Shown here in pieces: positions 1 through 31,000 of a stretch of DNA of 64,000 nt. Positions within the stretch are counted from its first letter, which is position 1, and every line of letters starts with the position of its first letter. The stretch covers positions 1,364,001 to 1,428,000 of the forward strand of contig WPIO01000043.1 in assembly GCA_009760855.2 (NCBI GenBank), written 5' to 3'. Origin of the DNA: Cristatella mucedo. Lineage: Eukaryota > Bryozoa > Phylactolaemata > Cristatellidae. The position numbers and the translations under genes were made by a program. The notes under the pieces were generated by a model. The model saw nothing but the letters and a program-made list of their open reading frames with translations, ran no database searches and had not been told where the DNA came from.

Positions 1-218
1 GGCCGACGCAGCTCGATTCAGTATAGCCACCGAACCTCGAAGATGACCGCTGGGCCTTGAAATCACACAATTCAGACAAGCCATCCCTAAACCCAAGAAC
101 CAAGTTTGGCTTCGCGCTTAACTCATAAACGCTTTCGCATTCGAGGCCTGCTACTTTTCTGCTCCTTTGTAGCTCCCAGTCAAGCGGCACCGTCTGTTAA
201 ATTTAAATTTATGTATAC
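1..218. other. No recognised feature
   Basis: Nothing supportable as a gene or repeat was seen here; the open frame across it is mostly low-complexity translation of the following microsatellite. Confidence 0.4.
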
Positions 219-247
219 ACACATACACACACACACACACACACACT

Positions 248-278
<31 letters not shown>

Positions 279-279
279 T
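219..279. repeat. (CA)n then (TA)n microsatellite
   Basis: About 40 nt of CA repeats with a few T interruptions run directly into about 20 nt of alternating TA. The region 280-860 that follows holds nothing I recognise. Confidence 0.9.
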
Positions 280-860
280 ATCAACAAAAATCTATTTACC
301 AAGCTGGTTTCCAGTCTAAAGGCTTGCGAGACAAACGTTTGTATTCCGTGGATCCTCCAAGCAGAGAGAATTCACTTCGAAATCCCAGCCTGCGCTTCCT
401 TAATCGCTGAGAACCGATGCAAAGCTAAGAGGCTAAACTCAGCCTGCTGTAAACGGCTGAGCTGCAATATTGCATCACTTCTGTTGGAGCGGCTCCCTAT
501 TAATTGTTGAACCTCTTTAAATATTCTCCGACTGGATCGCTGGTCATTTCATTCACTTGTACCAGCATACCTAGTCGACCTCCTTAACTCATCCACTATG
601 CTCTAACATAGCTTACTCCTCAGCATGGGGTGGTCTTTCGTGCTAAATTCAAGCATTCTGGTGTTTGAGCCTAGACCTGGTATGCACTGCAAGTCGAGAG
701 ATCGCGGCCTGCTACTGTCACTTATTCAGCGACTCTACGTCGTTTTGTCCCAGCTAAAGACGTATCTGTTCCAGTCAATTTTCCCTTCGCCACAGTCAAC
801 TTGTCTTTTTTCCTTGCAACGTGTTTTGCATTCCTACCTGAGCATGATTCGGTACGAGCT

Positions 861-960
861 AATAATAATAATAACACTACTACTAATAATAATGCATTTG
901 TTATAGCGCCCCCAGAGAACTCAATCTCTTTCAAGGCACTTTACATTTGCTGCAAATGCT
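861..960 (-). mobile_element. LINE-A 3' end
   Basis: An (AAT)n run, then the complement of the LINE-A terminus (GCGCC, GAGAACTCAATCTCTTTC, TTTACATTTGCTGCAAA). Only the last 100 nt are present, typical 5' truncation. Confidence 0.75.
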
Positions 961-1090
961 AGTCATGAGGTAGGCCACGAGGTCTTCATAAATGCTTTTA
1001 ACATGTTGTCCTAAGCAAGATATTCCTATGCTTGGTTTTGCATGCTTGGTACCGTGTTTGTTACACTGGTTTATTGATCCTCCTAGGAGA

Positions 1091-1157
1091 GTTGTAAAGC
1101 ACCTAGATCGAGTTTAAGTTCTCACGAAGCTCGACATAGACGATGAATTATTATAAA
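1091..1157 (+). mobile_element. Diverged LINE-A 3' end
   Basis: GTAAAGCACCTAGA, then a diverged core and GAATTATTATAA correspond to the LINE-A terminus in plus orientation, opposite to the fragment at 861-960. Confidence 0.5.
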
Positions 1158-1252
1158 CAGAATTGCAAACACAAACAAAAAGAAGCGTTGGGGAAGCAGA
1201 GGCAGACCGACGAAAAGATAAACAGAGTGACACATAAACACGGGCAGAACTA

Positions 1253-1546
<294 letters not shown>

Positions 1547-1734
1547 TAACTAGAGACAGACGGGGAATAGAAAGAGAGCGACTAATGTTGAGACAGGGGA
1601 AGGACAGACCAACAAGAAGAGGGTGGGGAGACATATAGGAAAGCTGTTTGTAAAGGCAATAATCGAAATATCGCAAACAAAATGCCACTCAATACGATAA
1701 CAAGCCTAGTCCGAAGGCCAAAGAGGTTATCATC

Positions 1735-1825
1735 CAGATCACAGCAGGCAATAGAGGACATTATTCGGCCAGACTCTAACCCACGATTCGGGTCGAGAAG
1801 AGAAAGCACCTTACCTAGGTGCATA
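1735..1825 (-). mobile_element. Diverged SINE-A fragment
   Basis: GGCAATAGAGGA, a degenerate B-box complement, and ACCTTACCTAGG match SINE-A copies read in reverse (compare 6272-6410). Both ends are eroded. Confidence 0.4.
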
Positions 1826-2179
1826 TACCGATACCGGAGGCTAAAGCAATTTCTAAAAATTATGGACAGAGTCCAGCTAGCAGCCAGGTCTTGTGGCTAA
1901 GGACACGGCGGATCGAATTGCGTTTTCATTAGACAATCGATGGACGCACCTCATCTGTTTCGAGAGTCAAAACTGGGCATTCAAGGTAATCGTCATTAAA
2001 ATTGCCAATTCCTACCGACTGATTGGGGTGCTGATGCAATCGGGCACCTAACGCCCGCGACACAGTCAATCGAACTGAATCGTTAGCCGGAGAGCCCCTG
2101 CAAGTGCTACGGCATAAGCACAGGGTGGGCAACGCTGAGTAGCATGTCATCAGGCAATGGTCAGAGAGTATTAAACATA

Positions 2180-2185
2180 TTTATT
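2180..2185 (-). promoter_or_regulatory. Poly(A) signal of POR
   Basis: AATAAA on the minus strand about 200 nt past the POR stop codon. It is the nearest canonical hexamer downstream of the stop and implies a short 3' UTR. Inference from position only. Confidence 0.5.
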
Positions 2186-2381
2186 ACATCGTTCACTGGC
2201 CTAAAGCTACGTAATTTTTAAAGCTCGCACCACTCACCAGCGGTCGACGATTGAGCGACCGAATGCAGCACTTCGCCTATAAGGCATCCAGGAGCGCTTT
2301 GACATATGACTGCGAAAATTTGCTAGCGGCAGCAGGGGCATGTATGCCTCGTAAAGGCAGGGCAGAGAGATCCGACAGGCC

Positions 2382-20022
<17,641 letters not shown>

Positions 20023-20724
20023 GGCAGCTGCTCCCACTGGGCGCTCTGAAGTGGATGAAGTCCGAGAGTGAAGGCAGAATGTTGCACTGCATTCAATGAA
20101 TTGCACAGGCAGGGGCCTAGTGAACAGCATGCGCACCGGCACAGGATGAACTAGCCATGGTTGGCAAAACAATAGAAAAAATACGCATAGTAAGACCACC
20201 CTTTCGTTGCAGCGCAGGTGATGAATAATCTACGAGAATCGTGTGATCTATGCTATGCCATGCAAAAAAAGGTAATTGTACCCCGATGCCATATCGGGCA
20301 CTAGCAGTCAGCTATTGCACTGTTAGCACAAACGATGCAAAACTTGATAAGTTAATGATCAGTGCTTCTTATTTTAACAAGCTTGACACTAGTAGTGCCG
20401 AACCGCTGGTGAAGCCCTTGTGACCGCTTACTGAATCCGTGTAGCTTGACAGATTAGAGAGGTCCCGATGTTATTATGGACTTGTGGTTCGAATTGAGGT
20501 AAGCTGAGTAACATAATAGTTGGGCCACATGTAGAGTTCAAGGAAAGTCCTGGTCCAGGATAAAAACTGGTAGACTAAAGATAAGTGATAGCATTTGCAC
20601 GGCTCTAATTTAGGTTGCTTGGGCATTAACACGGCGTGCTGTAACTCACTCTCAGTAATGGGGAGCTTGCTGAGACCACTGTAGAAAGCCAGTAGCAACA
20701 TCAGCTGAGATTATAACGAGCCTT
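20023..20724. other. POR upstream flank, no recognised core promoter
   Basis: Contains the POR 5' UTR (the open frame extends upstream of the chosen Met) but no TATA box or clear motif. 20500-20720 may be very old LINE sequence. Confidence 0.3.
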
Positions 20725-20972
20725 TTTTGACAGCATTTGGTAGGTTATTGTGCTTTGTCCTTTATGCGCTTATGCATGATGACACTGTGCATGCTACCAC
20801 TCACCACAATAGCCTGTTGACGCTGTGCATGTTACCTCAAACAATATTATTCTTGTTGAAATCTGGATGTTACCATGACCGTTTGATCGTGCTTCCTTTC
20901 CAGCATATGTAAAGTTTCGAGAAAGAGATTAAGTTCTCTAGAGGCACTATGCAGATGCATTATTATTAATAT
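20725..20972 (+). mobile_element. LINE-A 3' UTR and tail
   Basis: TTGACAGCATTTGGTAGG, GCGCTTATGCATGATGACAC, GTGCATGCTACCACT, CATATGTAAAGTTTCGAG and AGAGATTAAGTTCTCTAG, then ATTATTATTAATATT. Between POR and CCT6. Confidence 0.65.
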
Positions 20973-21607
20973 TATAAGACAGCCACTCTGACGAGCCCCA
21001 CACACGGGTGTTGATGCTAAGAACGATGGCAGGGAGCCGATCAGTCTAAATAACACTTACTAGCCATCTTTTTATCTTCTATAAATAAGCATCCACTATT
21101 TACAAACTGCAATGCATTTTCTGCAGCAGTGGAGCCCTCAAACCTTACCTAATGTATGTCACACCGGCAAAAAAGGTCACCGCTCGACACGCCGACCGTT
21201 GGATTTCTCGCTAGGAACAGGTAAGGACTCCGTCGGACACTATAACGAAATATGGCATAACCATAGATGGATGATAGATAAGTGTATCGACATTCAATCT
21301 CACAACACTGACAAAGCACCATCTTTTTAACAGGAGCACGGGTATACCAGCGATGAATGAGTCACACAGGTGAAAGTGGCAACCAAAAATTGGCTACGTG
21401 TCTAGCAAAACAAAACTGCTTCCAACTAACCCAAGAACTTCTTTCATACATGAACAAAACCATCAGACAGTTTGGCATATTTGCTCGATAGCTGACCGTA
21501 CGATAAGCAAGCTAGACCGGCAGGATGAATCTTAACGGCTGGACGGGAGTGGGCAGCCTTGCTAAGATGGAAGCAAGCAAACGCTATAACCCGCTAACTA
21601 AACACGG

Positions 21608-22075
21608 ATTGAACAATAATAACAATAATACGTTTGTAAAGCACCTACAGAGAATGTAATCTCTTTCAACTACTTTGCATAGAGTATGCCGAAACGCAAG
21701 CATGTCAATGAATTAGTTATAGCATGCACAATTTCAGCCCACACAAGTACACCAAGAACAATTCACAAAGACTGACCAAATGCTACAAAGAACACAAAAG
21801 TGCTTAATTTTTTTTGGATGTCATTAATACAGAGGATGTCCTAACATCAGTCGGGATTGAATTCCAGGGCTTTGGAACAATACGAACTTAAGGCACAGTG
21901 TCTAAAGGATTTGAGGTAGGTTATGGGCACAGCTAAACGACTGAATTCAGAAGAGTACTGTGTGAAACCTGTTATTTCAATCACGTCTTTGCTAGGTGTG
22001 GACGTTACATATGCCTTAAAATACATTAGGAGCTAGATTGCATCCATGCAATTACAAAAAGTTAATCAAGGTTCA
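21608..22075 (-). mobile_element. Old LINE-A copy
   Basis: AATAATAACAATAATACG then a strongly diverged terminus, 3' UTR and the end of the reverse transcriptase frame (complement of the block around CATCAGTCGGGATTGAATTCC). Between POR and CCT6. Confidence 0.5.
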
Positions 22076-22282
22076 GTTTCTAAAGTAAGAGTTTGCCAAT
22101 TCAACAACATAGTACAGCAGCACAAGAGCCCTACAGATTATCCACCAGCTTGCAGAGGACAATAAAGACTTGATAGCTACAGGACTGCAATTCTAAACTA
22201 AAGAGGATTATATCAGTAATAGAGGTGCATGAACGGAAGTATATCCTGACAGCATTTCCAAATATATAGTATTCTTCATTAG

Positions 22283-22960
22283 ATAATAATAATAATACAC
22301 TCGATAAAGCACCCCCCAGAGAAGTCTCTTTCCAGGCACTTCACATTTGCTGCAAAGGAAACACGATCGAATGGTGAGTGGTATCACGCTTGACAAACAA
22401 CATGAACACCATGGTTAGGGGTGACATGCACAGGGTCAGCATGCAAGGGTGGTTAGTGGCACCATTCAGTGTCAGCACGCATAAACACATAAAGGACAAA
22501 TCACAGGGACTCACTAAATGTTTTCATAAATAGGTGCATTTTTAATTTCTTTTTAAATGTGGTCAAGTCAGGGGATGTCGTGACGCAGGTTGGGAGCGAG
22601 TTCCAGGCTTTGGGAACATACGAACTTAAGGCACGGTCTCCAAAGGGTTTGAGGTTTGTACGAGGTATAGGTAAACAGCTGGATTGCTAAAAGCAGGTGG
22701 TACGATGCTTAGCCTAGTGGGGGAGTAGATCTGATAGCTATGCTGGTGCCAAATAATGAGGGGACCTAGATGTGAGCGACAAAACCTTGAAGTCGATCCG
22801 TTGCTTGACTGGTAGCCAGTGCAGGTCGGCGAGAAGTGGTGTGATGTGACAACTGATGCAGATCCCAGTAGCTAATCGGACACAGCTCTTATTGAGCACC
22901 GATATGGCAATCAAAGGACTCTGATAGATCAGCAACACTTAACTTTTTTTTAATTTCGCA
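22283..22960 (-). mobile_element. LINE-A 3' part
   Basis: (AAT)n tail, full 3' UTR, then the reverse transcriptase C-terminal region ([19 protein letters not shown] on the minus strand), ending where the copy is truncated near 22960. Confidence 0.75.
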
Positions 22961-23227
22961 GAACTTACCATGCTACTCTTTCAGCCAGCATGTCCCTAAC
23001 AATGCATTTAAACATTAAAAGTGAAATAAAAATATCTCATCATTAAAGCGAGATTTTCTGCTATCTCAGCCAGTTGCAGCAGTTAAAACGCCAAGTTATA
23101 TTTACGAAAAGTTGGTTAGGCAAGGTAAGACTACACACTGGCGGAAGGCGATTATAGCCATGATGCAATAGCCGGCAAATACCGCTTTGAGGCGATAGGT
23201 GCGGTAAGGAGAGGACACTTCAGAAGC

Positions 23228-23312
23228 CGGCAATAATAATAATAATAACACAGTTGATAAAGCGCCCTTAGAGAACTCCATCTCTTTCTGGGCGCTTTAC
23301 AATTGCTGGGGA
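23228..23312 (-). mobile_element. LINE-A 3' end
   Basis: (AAT)n, ACAGTTGATAAAGCGCCCTT, GAGAACTCCATCTCTTTCTG, GCGCTTTACAATTGCTG: the last 85 nt only. Confidence 0.75.
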
Positions 23313-24050
23313 GAATGCGACAACGAAGGTGAGCGGCAGTAAAAAAGCAGTGCCAAAAAGCACGCCATGACAAAGGTGATTACTTTAACGGCCAAGACAT
23401 TCGTCATTCGACAATGAAGCACCCACAGCGAGCGAGCACAGCACCGAACGATTGCAGTGCACTGATCGTCAGCTGGTGGCAACTACAAGCTACTCATTTG
23501 GCGGGTTCAGCTCGAACTGGCGGCCGCCGACTGCAGAAATAACGCGATTAATCCACTGGAGCCACGGCTATAAAGATGTGCCATAATCCCACAGCATCCT
23601 CAGCAGCTAAGGAAAGGAGCTAGCTCAGCCGGGTCGCGAAGGGATTACGTGATCGGGCATAGATAGAATCCCCAACCGGCTGGGGTTACCCTCTTAAAAG
23701 ATGCATACACACACAGCAGCCAACGAATGCACTCGCTGAGCGGCGCTTACCACCAAAAAGCGCTAGACCAGCGTCTGCTCGGGGCACCTGGCGAGGCTAA
23801 ACTGAACGGGGTACGAGCAAGAACATGCACGGCACTGCCGCAGGCCGGCTGGGAAGGATGTGACACTTTCTTGCCCCTGCTGGGGCAACGTCCGGTCTTT
23901 CGGCCTTGAGTCCTTAGCTACACCATAATTTATCAGTTTCTAACAAAGAATCTGTAGTAATATAATAATAATTCTTCTAATTTTGACATTATGCGATGAT
24001 ATTACTGAACTAAGCTACAACTGATGACCGAGATAGCAGTATCATTTCTG
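23313..24050. other. CCT6 upstream region
   Basis: No gene or repeat recognised. The part nearest the gene, with the CRE-type site, is the likely promoter by position. Confidence 0.35.
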
Positions 24051-24058
24051 TGACGTCA
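24051..24058. promoter_or_regulatory. Palindromic CRE/ATF-type site upstream of CCT6
   Basis: A perfect TGACGTCA lies 220 nt before the CCT6 start codon, followed by a short C/G-rich stretch. CREB/ATF factors bind this octamer in animals. No TATA box is evident between it and the ATG. A chance match is possible. Confidence 0.4.
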
Positions 24059-24277
24059 TCGCCCCCGGGAGCTCCACCCACTGACTCCCATGAATATCAT
24101 GTTTTCGGAAAAGTCCTGTGACTCCTAATTCATAAAACCACATATTCAAATTTATATAATTTAAAAAAAAAATTATGCATCGTAAAGTTTTTCAGGTTAA
24201 TGCTGTGTCTCGGCCGGTTAATTTTGAGGCCCCACGTGCCCCAGCCCCAGCGGCGCACCGGCTTCTCTACCGCTGTC

Positions 24278-27200
24278 ATGGCTGCCGTTACTAGCCTGAA
24301 CCCTAAGGCTGAAATCGCTAGAGCCGCCCAGGCGCTTGCTGTGAACATCTCTGCAGCAAGAGGGCTACAGGATGTGATGAAAACAAATTTGGGTCCTAAG
24401 GGAACCATGAAGATGTAAGTGCGCAGATTTTCTCATTCATGACTGGATGGGTCTCGTCGGCCCTTGCCCGCGGTCCCGTCTCAAGTTCTTCGTCATTATT
24501 TATCTGCAACGTTCCGCAAACGTGACAAGTTTAGTTGCTGTACTTAGACATTGTTTTTAAAGGGATACTAATAGCCGATCGTTCTCGCTGGTAGCACTTA
24601 TGCGTCACGAGCCAGCAACGCGGTTTGCTCATGGTCTTCCTGCATGGCCTGTTGTCGCCGTTGTTCGTCGCAGTTGCACGAGCGGGGCACCCTCTAGCCT
24701 CTCCTCCAATTTTAATTGTCTTTTTTTTTACATTTTTTCTTCAGCCTACTGTGCGGTGCAATCCTTTAACGATTCGCTTTTCCATTTTGCTAACGAGGTT
24801 ACTCGTTGACCTTGACCGGAGGTTCGCCTGACGTGCGCAGCCATTGGTACCTATTTGGGTTTTAAAAAAAGTGTGAGGTATAAACAGAGGTTATGCAATG
24901 ACACATCCATTCGGTTGTTGTAATGGTTGAACCGTGTCCGATGGTCGTTGCATGGCCTACAGATCATAGCCTGTGCAATCTCAATTGCATTTCCCTTAGC
25001 AGCAAATGTAAAGCGCCTAGAAAGAGATTGAGTTATCTGAGGGCGCTTTATCAAGTGCATTATTATTATTATTATTATTATTATCAAGAAGCTAAACGGC
25101 AAGTGGAAGTGCAAGCGAGTAGTTAAACGGGAAACCCGGCATAGCTAGAGTGCCAGCTCCATGCATATGTGGTGAGCCGAGATGGCTCACTAGGTAAGGC
25201 GGTTGCTTTTCACGACCTCGGTCCCGAAGTAGTGGGTTCGAATCCTGCGGTAGGCGATCCTCTATTGCCACTGCGAGCGGTGATGATAGCCGTAAAGGCT
25301 CTTCTGTCGCTATACAAAAGAAGCTGTTAAATTGGCCTGTATTTTTATGAGCCCTCAGCAGGAATATTGGGTATGGGGCTGGTGAGTCGTACGAATGCTG
25401 TAAGCACTGGCCGCTATGTCATTAGCATTGGGCTCATATGCAGACTCTCTTGCAGCCATGACAAATGTCTCTCCAATCCATATCAACAACTTAGAGTCGA
25501 CTAGGAGACCGTGATTCACTAATAGTAGGCGGGCATTGTGGCAGCTCGTCACCAGACGACACTGTCTTCCTATATTTCTTCCGTGCGAAACATGCTGAGA
25601 TCGCTGTTGTATCCTCAGTGCTGGGGCCTCAGTTACACACGATTTGTTGCTTAATTAGAGTGACTGCTATGGCTTGTTCACACCATTGCTCCCATTGAGA
25701 TCTGATGGGACCTGCCGTTGTTATCCTGCCTGGGTGGTGTGATAAGTGGACTGCCCTGCCCAATTGAGATGTACAATCTTATGATGGCAAAGCTATCGAA
25801 CTCATAAAGTGTTCAGGGGCCAGGAATTTGCTTGATTGCCGATTGACTTTCTTGATTGTGTCCTAAAGGGGGGAGCCTATGCGGCACCAAGTCAGCCAGC
25901 CCAAGCTGATCATCCTCTGTTGGGTGGGCTGACCTCACGCTGTTTGTGCTGTTTTTCACTGTTCTTCTTTTGTTGTGCATAAGCTACCATGGCCATAGTT
26001 GCATTAGCATGTGGCTGCTTTCCAGGAGTCCCCAATCTATCGAAGGGTTGTGGTGCCTCTCAAGTAATTGCTGGCCAGAACCCCAATGTACTCACCAGTC
26101 ACTCACCGTGGGCTTACCGATGCAGGGCAAACAAAGCATGGCAACATTTTTGGTCATAATCCAGAGTTTCAAGTTTTTTCGTAGTGTCTTGGTGGGTCTT
26201 TGCTCTGAGGAGGCAAGGGTGCTCTACACTCATTGATGCGATTTTAATGTGCACCCCCAAACCTTGCCTATTTAATTTTGCTGCTGCAAAGTGACAATAC
26301 CCTGATCGCCCCTCCCTAAATGCTAAGTAGAACCCTGTGTAACTTGTTGTATGTGATTCAGCAATTGCTTACTTCATTCGAAAACATCTTGTTGGCCCGT
26401 TTTTTTTTTACATGCCTTTGCGTGATTGGAGAGATCTGAGCGGCCCCCCATGTGATGGCTGACTGCGTAGTTCATGTTTTGTCAGCTGAGTTTGATCTGC
26501 ATATCATTAAAAGACTCGGTTTACTAGTTCCGCCCAAGATCTGTATGCTTCTGTAGATTTTTCTTACCCAACAATGCTGATCATTGTACAATTGGTTGCC
26601 ACTGTATGTGGTCATGCTCTTCCTAGGTCGTTAAACCAATTGCTGAGGTTTACTATATCGGCCGTGTGGTGGCAGCCATATCAGTGCTTGGTTGGGTCGA
26701 CGGTAACTGTGTACATAGATTAGGTAACTACCCCAATCATAAATAGTTGCCAACGAAGGTTGGGTTGTAGATAGGGTAATACCGTTTTTTGTGGAAAGTA
26801 GTCTACCACCTCTTGCTTTTGATATTCAGCCTTGCTAAATATGTGCTGATAATCATTTTATCGGGCTGTCTGTGCCGCATGCAGTCGTACTAACAGCATT
26901 CTGATAAAGTGTTGTATGTGAACGAGTTAGTAATCCTATCAGAGACTTGATGCAGTGGCTGTGCTTGTGTGTTTTGGCAGACCGAGGCTCCATGGCCGAA
27001 GCTAATATGTCGTGTTTTTATCGTTTTCTTTTTTTTCCTATCTTGTAGAAGGGTGATGCTAGTCGAGTACAGTGTTCATCTGACATCACAACGGTCGGAT
27101 AAGCCATGTTTAGTTCGCGTTTTATGACACACTGCTTGTTGTATTTGTGGTATCCGTTGCAGTATTACTTTGACCTGTTCAATTTGTTGAAACTTCAGAT

Positions 27201-27959
27201 GCATCATTATTTGTTTCCAGGCTTGTCTCTGGTTCCGGTGACATCAGGTTAACCAAAGATGGCAACGTGCTTCTGCATGAGATGGTGAGAATTTGGTTGG
27301 CTTGTGGTGCATTGTGCTTTAGCTGCTCCAAATCATGGTAGTGCAGATTAGTGTTTTATGCATAATTATCTGCATTCTGAAGTGTTGCTGCAAAATTGTG
27401 TGGTATGTGGGGGATTCAGCAGTGTATGTTTGTGCACGTGTGTGCATGTGTTAAGTGGGTGCGCATGTGCAATACGTGCATGGTTTGCTCGTGTGGGTGT
27501 AGCAGAACTCGCGCCCGACTTGATTAACGTTGTTAGTCGAAGTTTGAGCATGTGTAGGCGGTTGTACTGTACTTATAAGAAAAAAAGCATCTCGTGTGAG
27601 CATGGTAAGTTTTGGTATCCGACATTAATAATAATAATAATAATGCACTTGATTAAGTGCCCTCAGAGAACTCAATCTCTTTCTAGGTGCTTTATATTAG
27701 TGTCTATGTGGCAATAATTTTGCTCTGGTAAGTGGCTATCAAAGCTTGTACATACATAGTTTATACGCTCACTAAACCTGTCAAAATCCTTGCAAATGCT
27801 CATAACTAGGCTGCTATACATACACTTTTCTGTTCCAAACTGAATACTGCTTTGAATGAAGGCCCATAGAAAGTAGCCAGTTGCCGCAGTAGCCACCTGA
27901 AAAAACCACGATGCATTTAAAATAAATAGATGTTGCACTGTGGCTCACTTGGCAAGATG

Positions 27960-28021
<62 letters not shown>

Positions 28022-31000
28022 GCGTGCGTGGAGCCGTAATTTCTCACTAGGTAAGGTGGTTGCTTTTCACGACCTCGGCACCGAGGTCGTGGGTTCGAAT
28101 CCTGCAGTGGGCGATTCTTTATCGCTACTGCAAGCGGTGGTGATAGCCGTGAAGGCTCTTCTGTCGCTATACAAAAAAGGCTGTTAAATCAGCTAATATT
28201 TATTTATTTATATTATTTTTCAAGATACTGTATTTTTACAGCAAAATTCAGGTGTTGCTAAACCCAACTTTTATGAATCATAATAGCTTCAACCAGGCCT
28301 GAAGATTGACCTATTATTGGGTAGGCAGCAGTACACTCTTGAGCTCTTATCGAAGCAGTGGTTGCTTCTGGACAGCTCTTTGATTTTGAATAGCTATAGA
28401 AACTGGTTGCGTATATGCAATAGTAACATCACTTCATTATTGTTTTATTGTTCAACACAGACAGATTGAGTTTCTCTACTGACTTGGGGGGCTTATTTCC
28501 GTGTATCTTTTTTCACTAACTTAGGTCATGCTGCGCCATACATGACCGAATGCAAAATGAATTTAAGTGAATTGTGGGGGTTCCAAAATGAGATCTGTCC
28601 TGCCATCTTCCGTGCATTCTAGGTTGCTATTCACGACTTCCATCCCGAGGACGTGGGTTCGAATCCTGTGGTGGGTGATTCTTTATCGCCGCTGCGAGCA
28701 GCGGTGATAGCCGTAAAGGCTCTTCTGTCGCTATACAAAAGGGGCTGTTAAATCAGCTAGTATTTTTATAAGAGTTAGTAGATTAAGTGAAATTTAAGGT
28801 AGGTAGGTCGGGGAAATTTGTAGGGAAGTTCTTCTTTACCACAAAAGTTCAAGACTTACTTACCAAGACAGCTCGATTAGCTAGCTAGTCCGTCGATTTA
28901 GTGGCCCCCCACAGAAATATGGCTTAACAGCTGGCTACCGGCCACGGCGAGCCTTCGGCAGCCGCTGCTGGCCGGCAAAACTATGTGGCTTGACCAGCTA
29001 TAATAATAATAATAATAATGCACTTGATAAAGCGCCTCCTGAGAACTCAATCTCTCTCTAGGCGCTTTACATTTGCTGCAAAGGGAAATGCAATTGAATG
29101 GTGAGCAATATCATGCTTGATAAACAACATGAATACCAATGTTAGGGGTGACATGCACAGGGTCAGCATGCAGCTGGCATGCTTGGTCAGATGCCCATTA
29201 TGTTAAGCCAGCTACCAGCAGTAACTCATTGAAGGCGAGCTCTGACGTTCGTGGCCTGGTGGCACCATCGAAAGGCAAAATAACCCTCCATCGCCAAGTG
29301 TCCCGAAGACTTGAAGTTTGACCCGGCATCATCTTAAGATTTCTTACGTTGTTGCTGGGGCCTTGCACTGTCGCGCTTTCTTTGGTGACTCAGACCATTG
29401 TTATGCTTCGTTAATGCCAAAACCAGCAACTGCTGCTGCTGATGCTTGCTTAGGGCCTTCAAGGTTATCAGTGAGCCTCGGAACGTGGCCTGTGCCTAAG
29501 CAGCTTGCTGTTAACAAGAGAGGATTCTGGTGCTGCGTGGGCATACAATTTATTTCTCCTGTGCTTGGAAAAAATGTACATGTGACCAAGGACTGCTGCT
29601 CTTGAAGAAACCACTTTGCCCATCGTGGCAATGATTAAACAGTATGTTTTCACGATCGTGCAGCTGAGAATCAAAAGCCAGACAGAGCCAAGAAGGTGGG
29701 TTAGCATACAAACGACCGACCAAGGCTTCACTTACGGGGTCTTTGAGTTTTCAGACTGTGATTAGGGGGTTTCTCGAGGTTTCTTCCTTTTTACCGGAGC
29801 CTTTAAGTGACAGCAGAGCTGTATGCTGAATTTAAAAAAAATCATACATCGAATTTATTGTTTGATATGATGACAGTTGGTAACTCATAGGCTAAGCATG
29901 ACGTTCAGAATATGTCAGTGTCGGACTGACTTTAGTACCATCTTGCAGAATAGATCAAGTTGTCAAAGTTTCTTAAAAGTTGTATGGCTATTATGACTTT
30001 GCTTGTAACAGCAGCCGTGAACGTTGTATGTTTTTCTTTCATGCAGCAAATTCAGCATCCAACGGCGTCTTTGATTGCTCGAGTGTCCACTGCCCAAGAT
30101 GAGATCACTGGTGATGGCACGACATCCAACGTTCTGCTGATTGGCGAACTCCTCAAGCAAGCTGATGTGTATGTCTCAGAGGTAATATGACGATCTGGTG
30201 TCGTTATTGGGAAATTAAAAGTAAAGATTAGTGCTGTCAAGTGCTCGATGTCACTCCATCAGTGTTGGTGATCCTATTATTGATCCTATCTTTTGCCTGT
30301 CCATACATCGACTTGCCTACTACTACTCGCCGCTCTGGTTTGGTCTAGTGGTTAAGGTGCTCGCCCCGACCAAGGTCTGACCGAGGTCGTGGGCTCGAGC
30401 CCGAGGCACATGTGAAGCGCCTGAATAGAGATTAAGTTCTCTTGGGGCGCTATATAAATGAATTATATTATATTGTTACTACTAGAACCTTTGATTAATT
30501 ATTATAATTATGACATTTATATGGCTTACTCTGCACTAAATCTCTTACTAAGCACTTTAGATATGGTTTACTGGAAGCATTTCATTATCGTTAGTGATAG
30601 CAATTACACGGCATCAGCACAAATGAGCTCTCAGAGGACAAATCACAAGGACCCAGCACATGCTGTGAAGAAAGGGGTTGTCTACCGAGTTGCCACCGCC
30701 CGGCAGGCTCTAAGCTCTTGCTCTACACAATACTTGGGTTGTTACCCTATACGGTTGTTTGTTGCAGACACCATTTATTCTATCACTGTTTAGTAGTGTC
30801 AGATGTTCGGTTGTTTAACATTAGCTTGTTGGAGCACATGTTCGTTGTGGAATAATAACACATTGTCAGATTCTCAGGAGGCAGGCAAAGAAGGGAGAGA
30901 AGTATTCTTTCTCTGCCACAAGGGGGATGGGTTCTGGCATGTGTGACTTGTATTGGGACCTCACAGCTGGGTAAGCAATTTGATAGTTTGCAGTTGCTGC

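Noticed and set aside
25235-25245. tRNA genes suggested by GGTTCGAATCC boxes
   Set aside because: The boxes recur in many dispersed copies with a shared non-tRNA body, and acceptor stems do not close; they are SINE-A.
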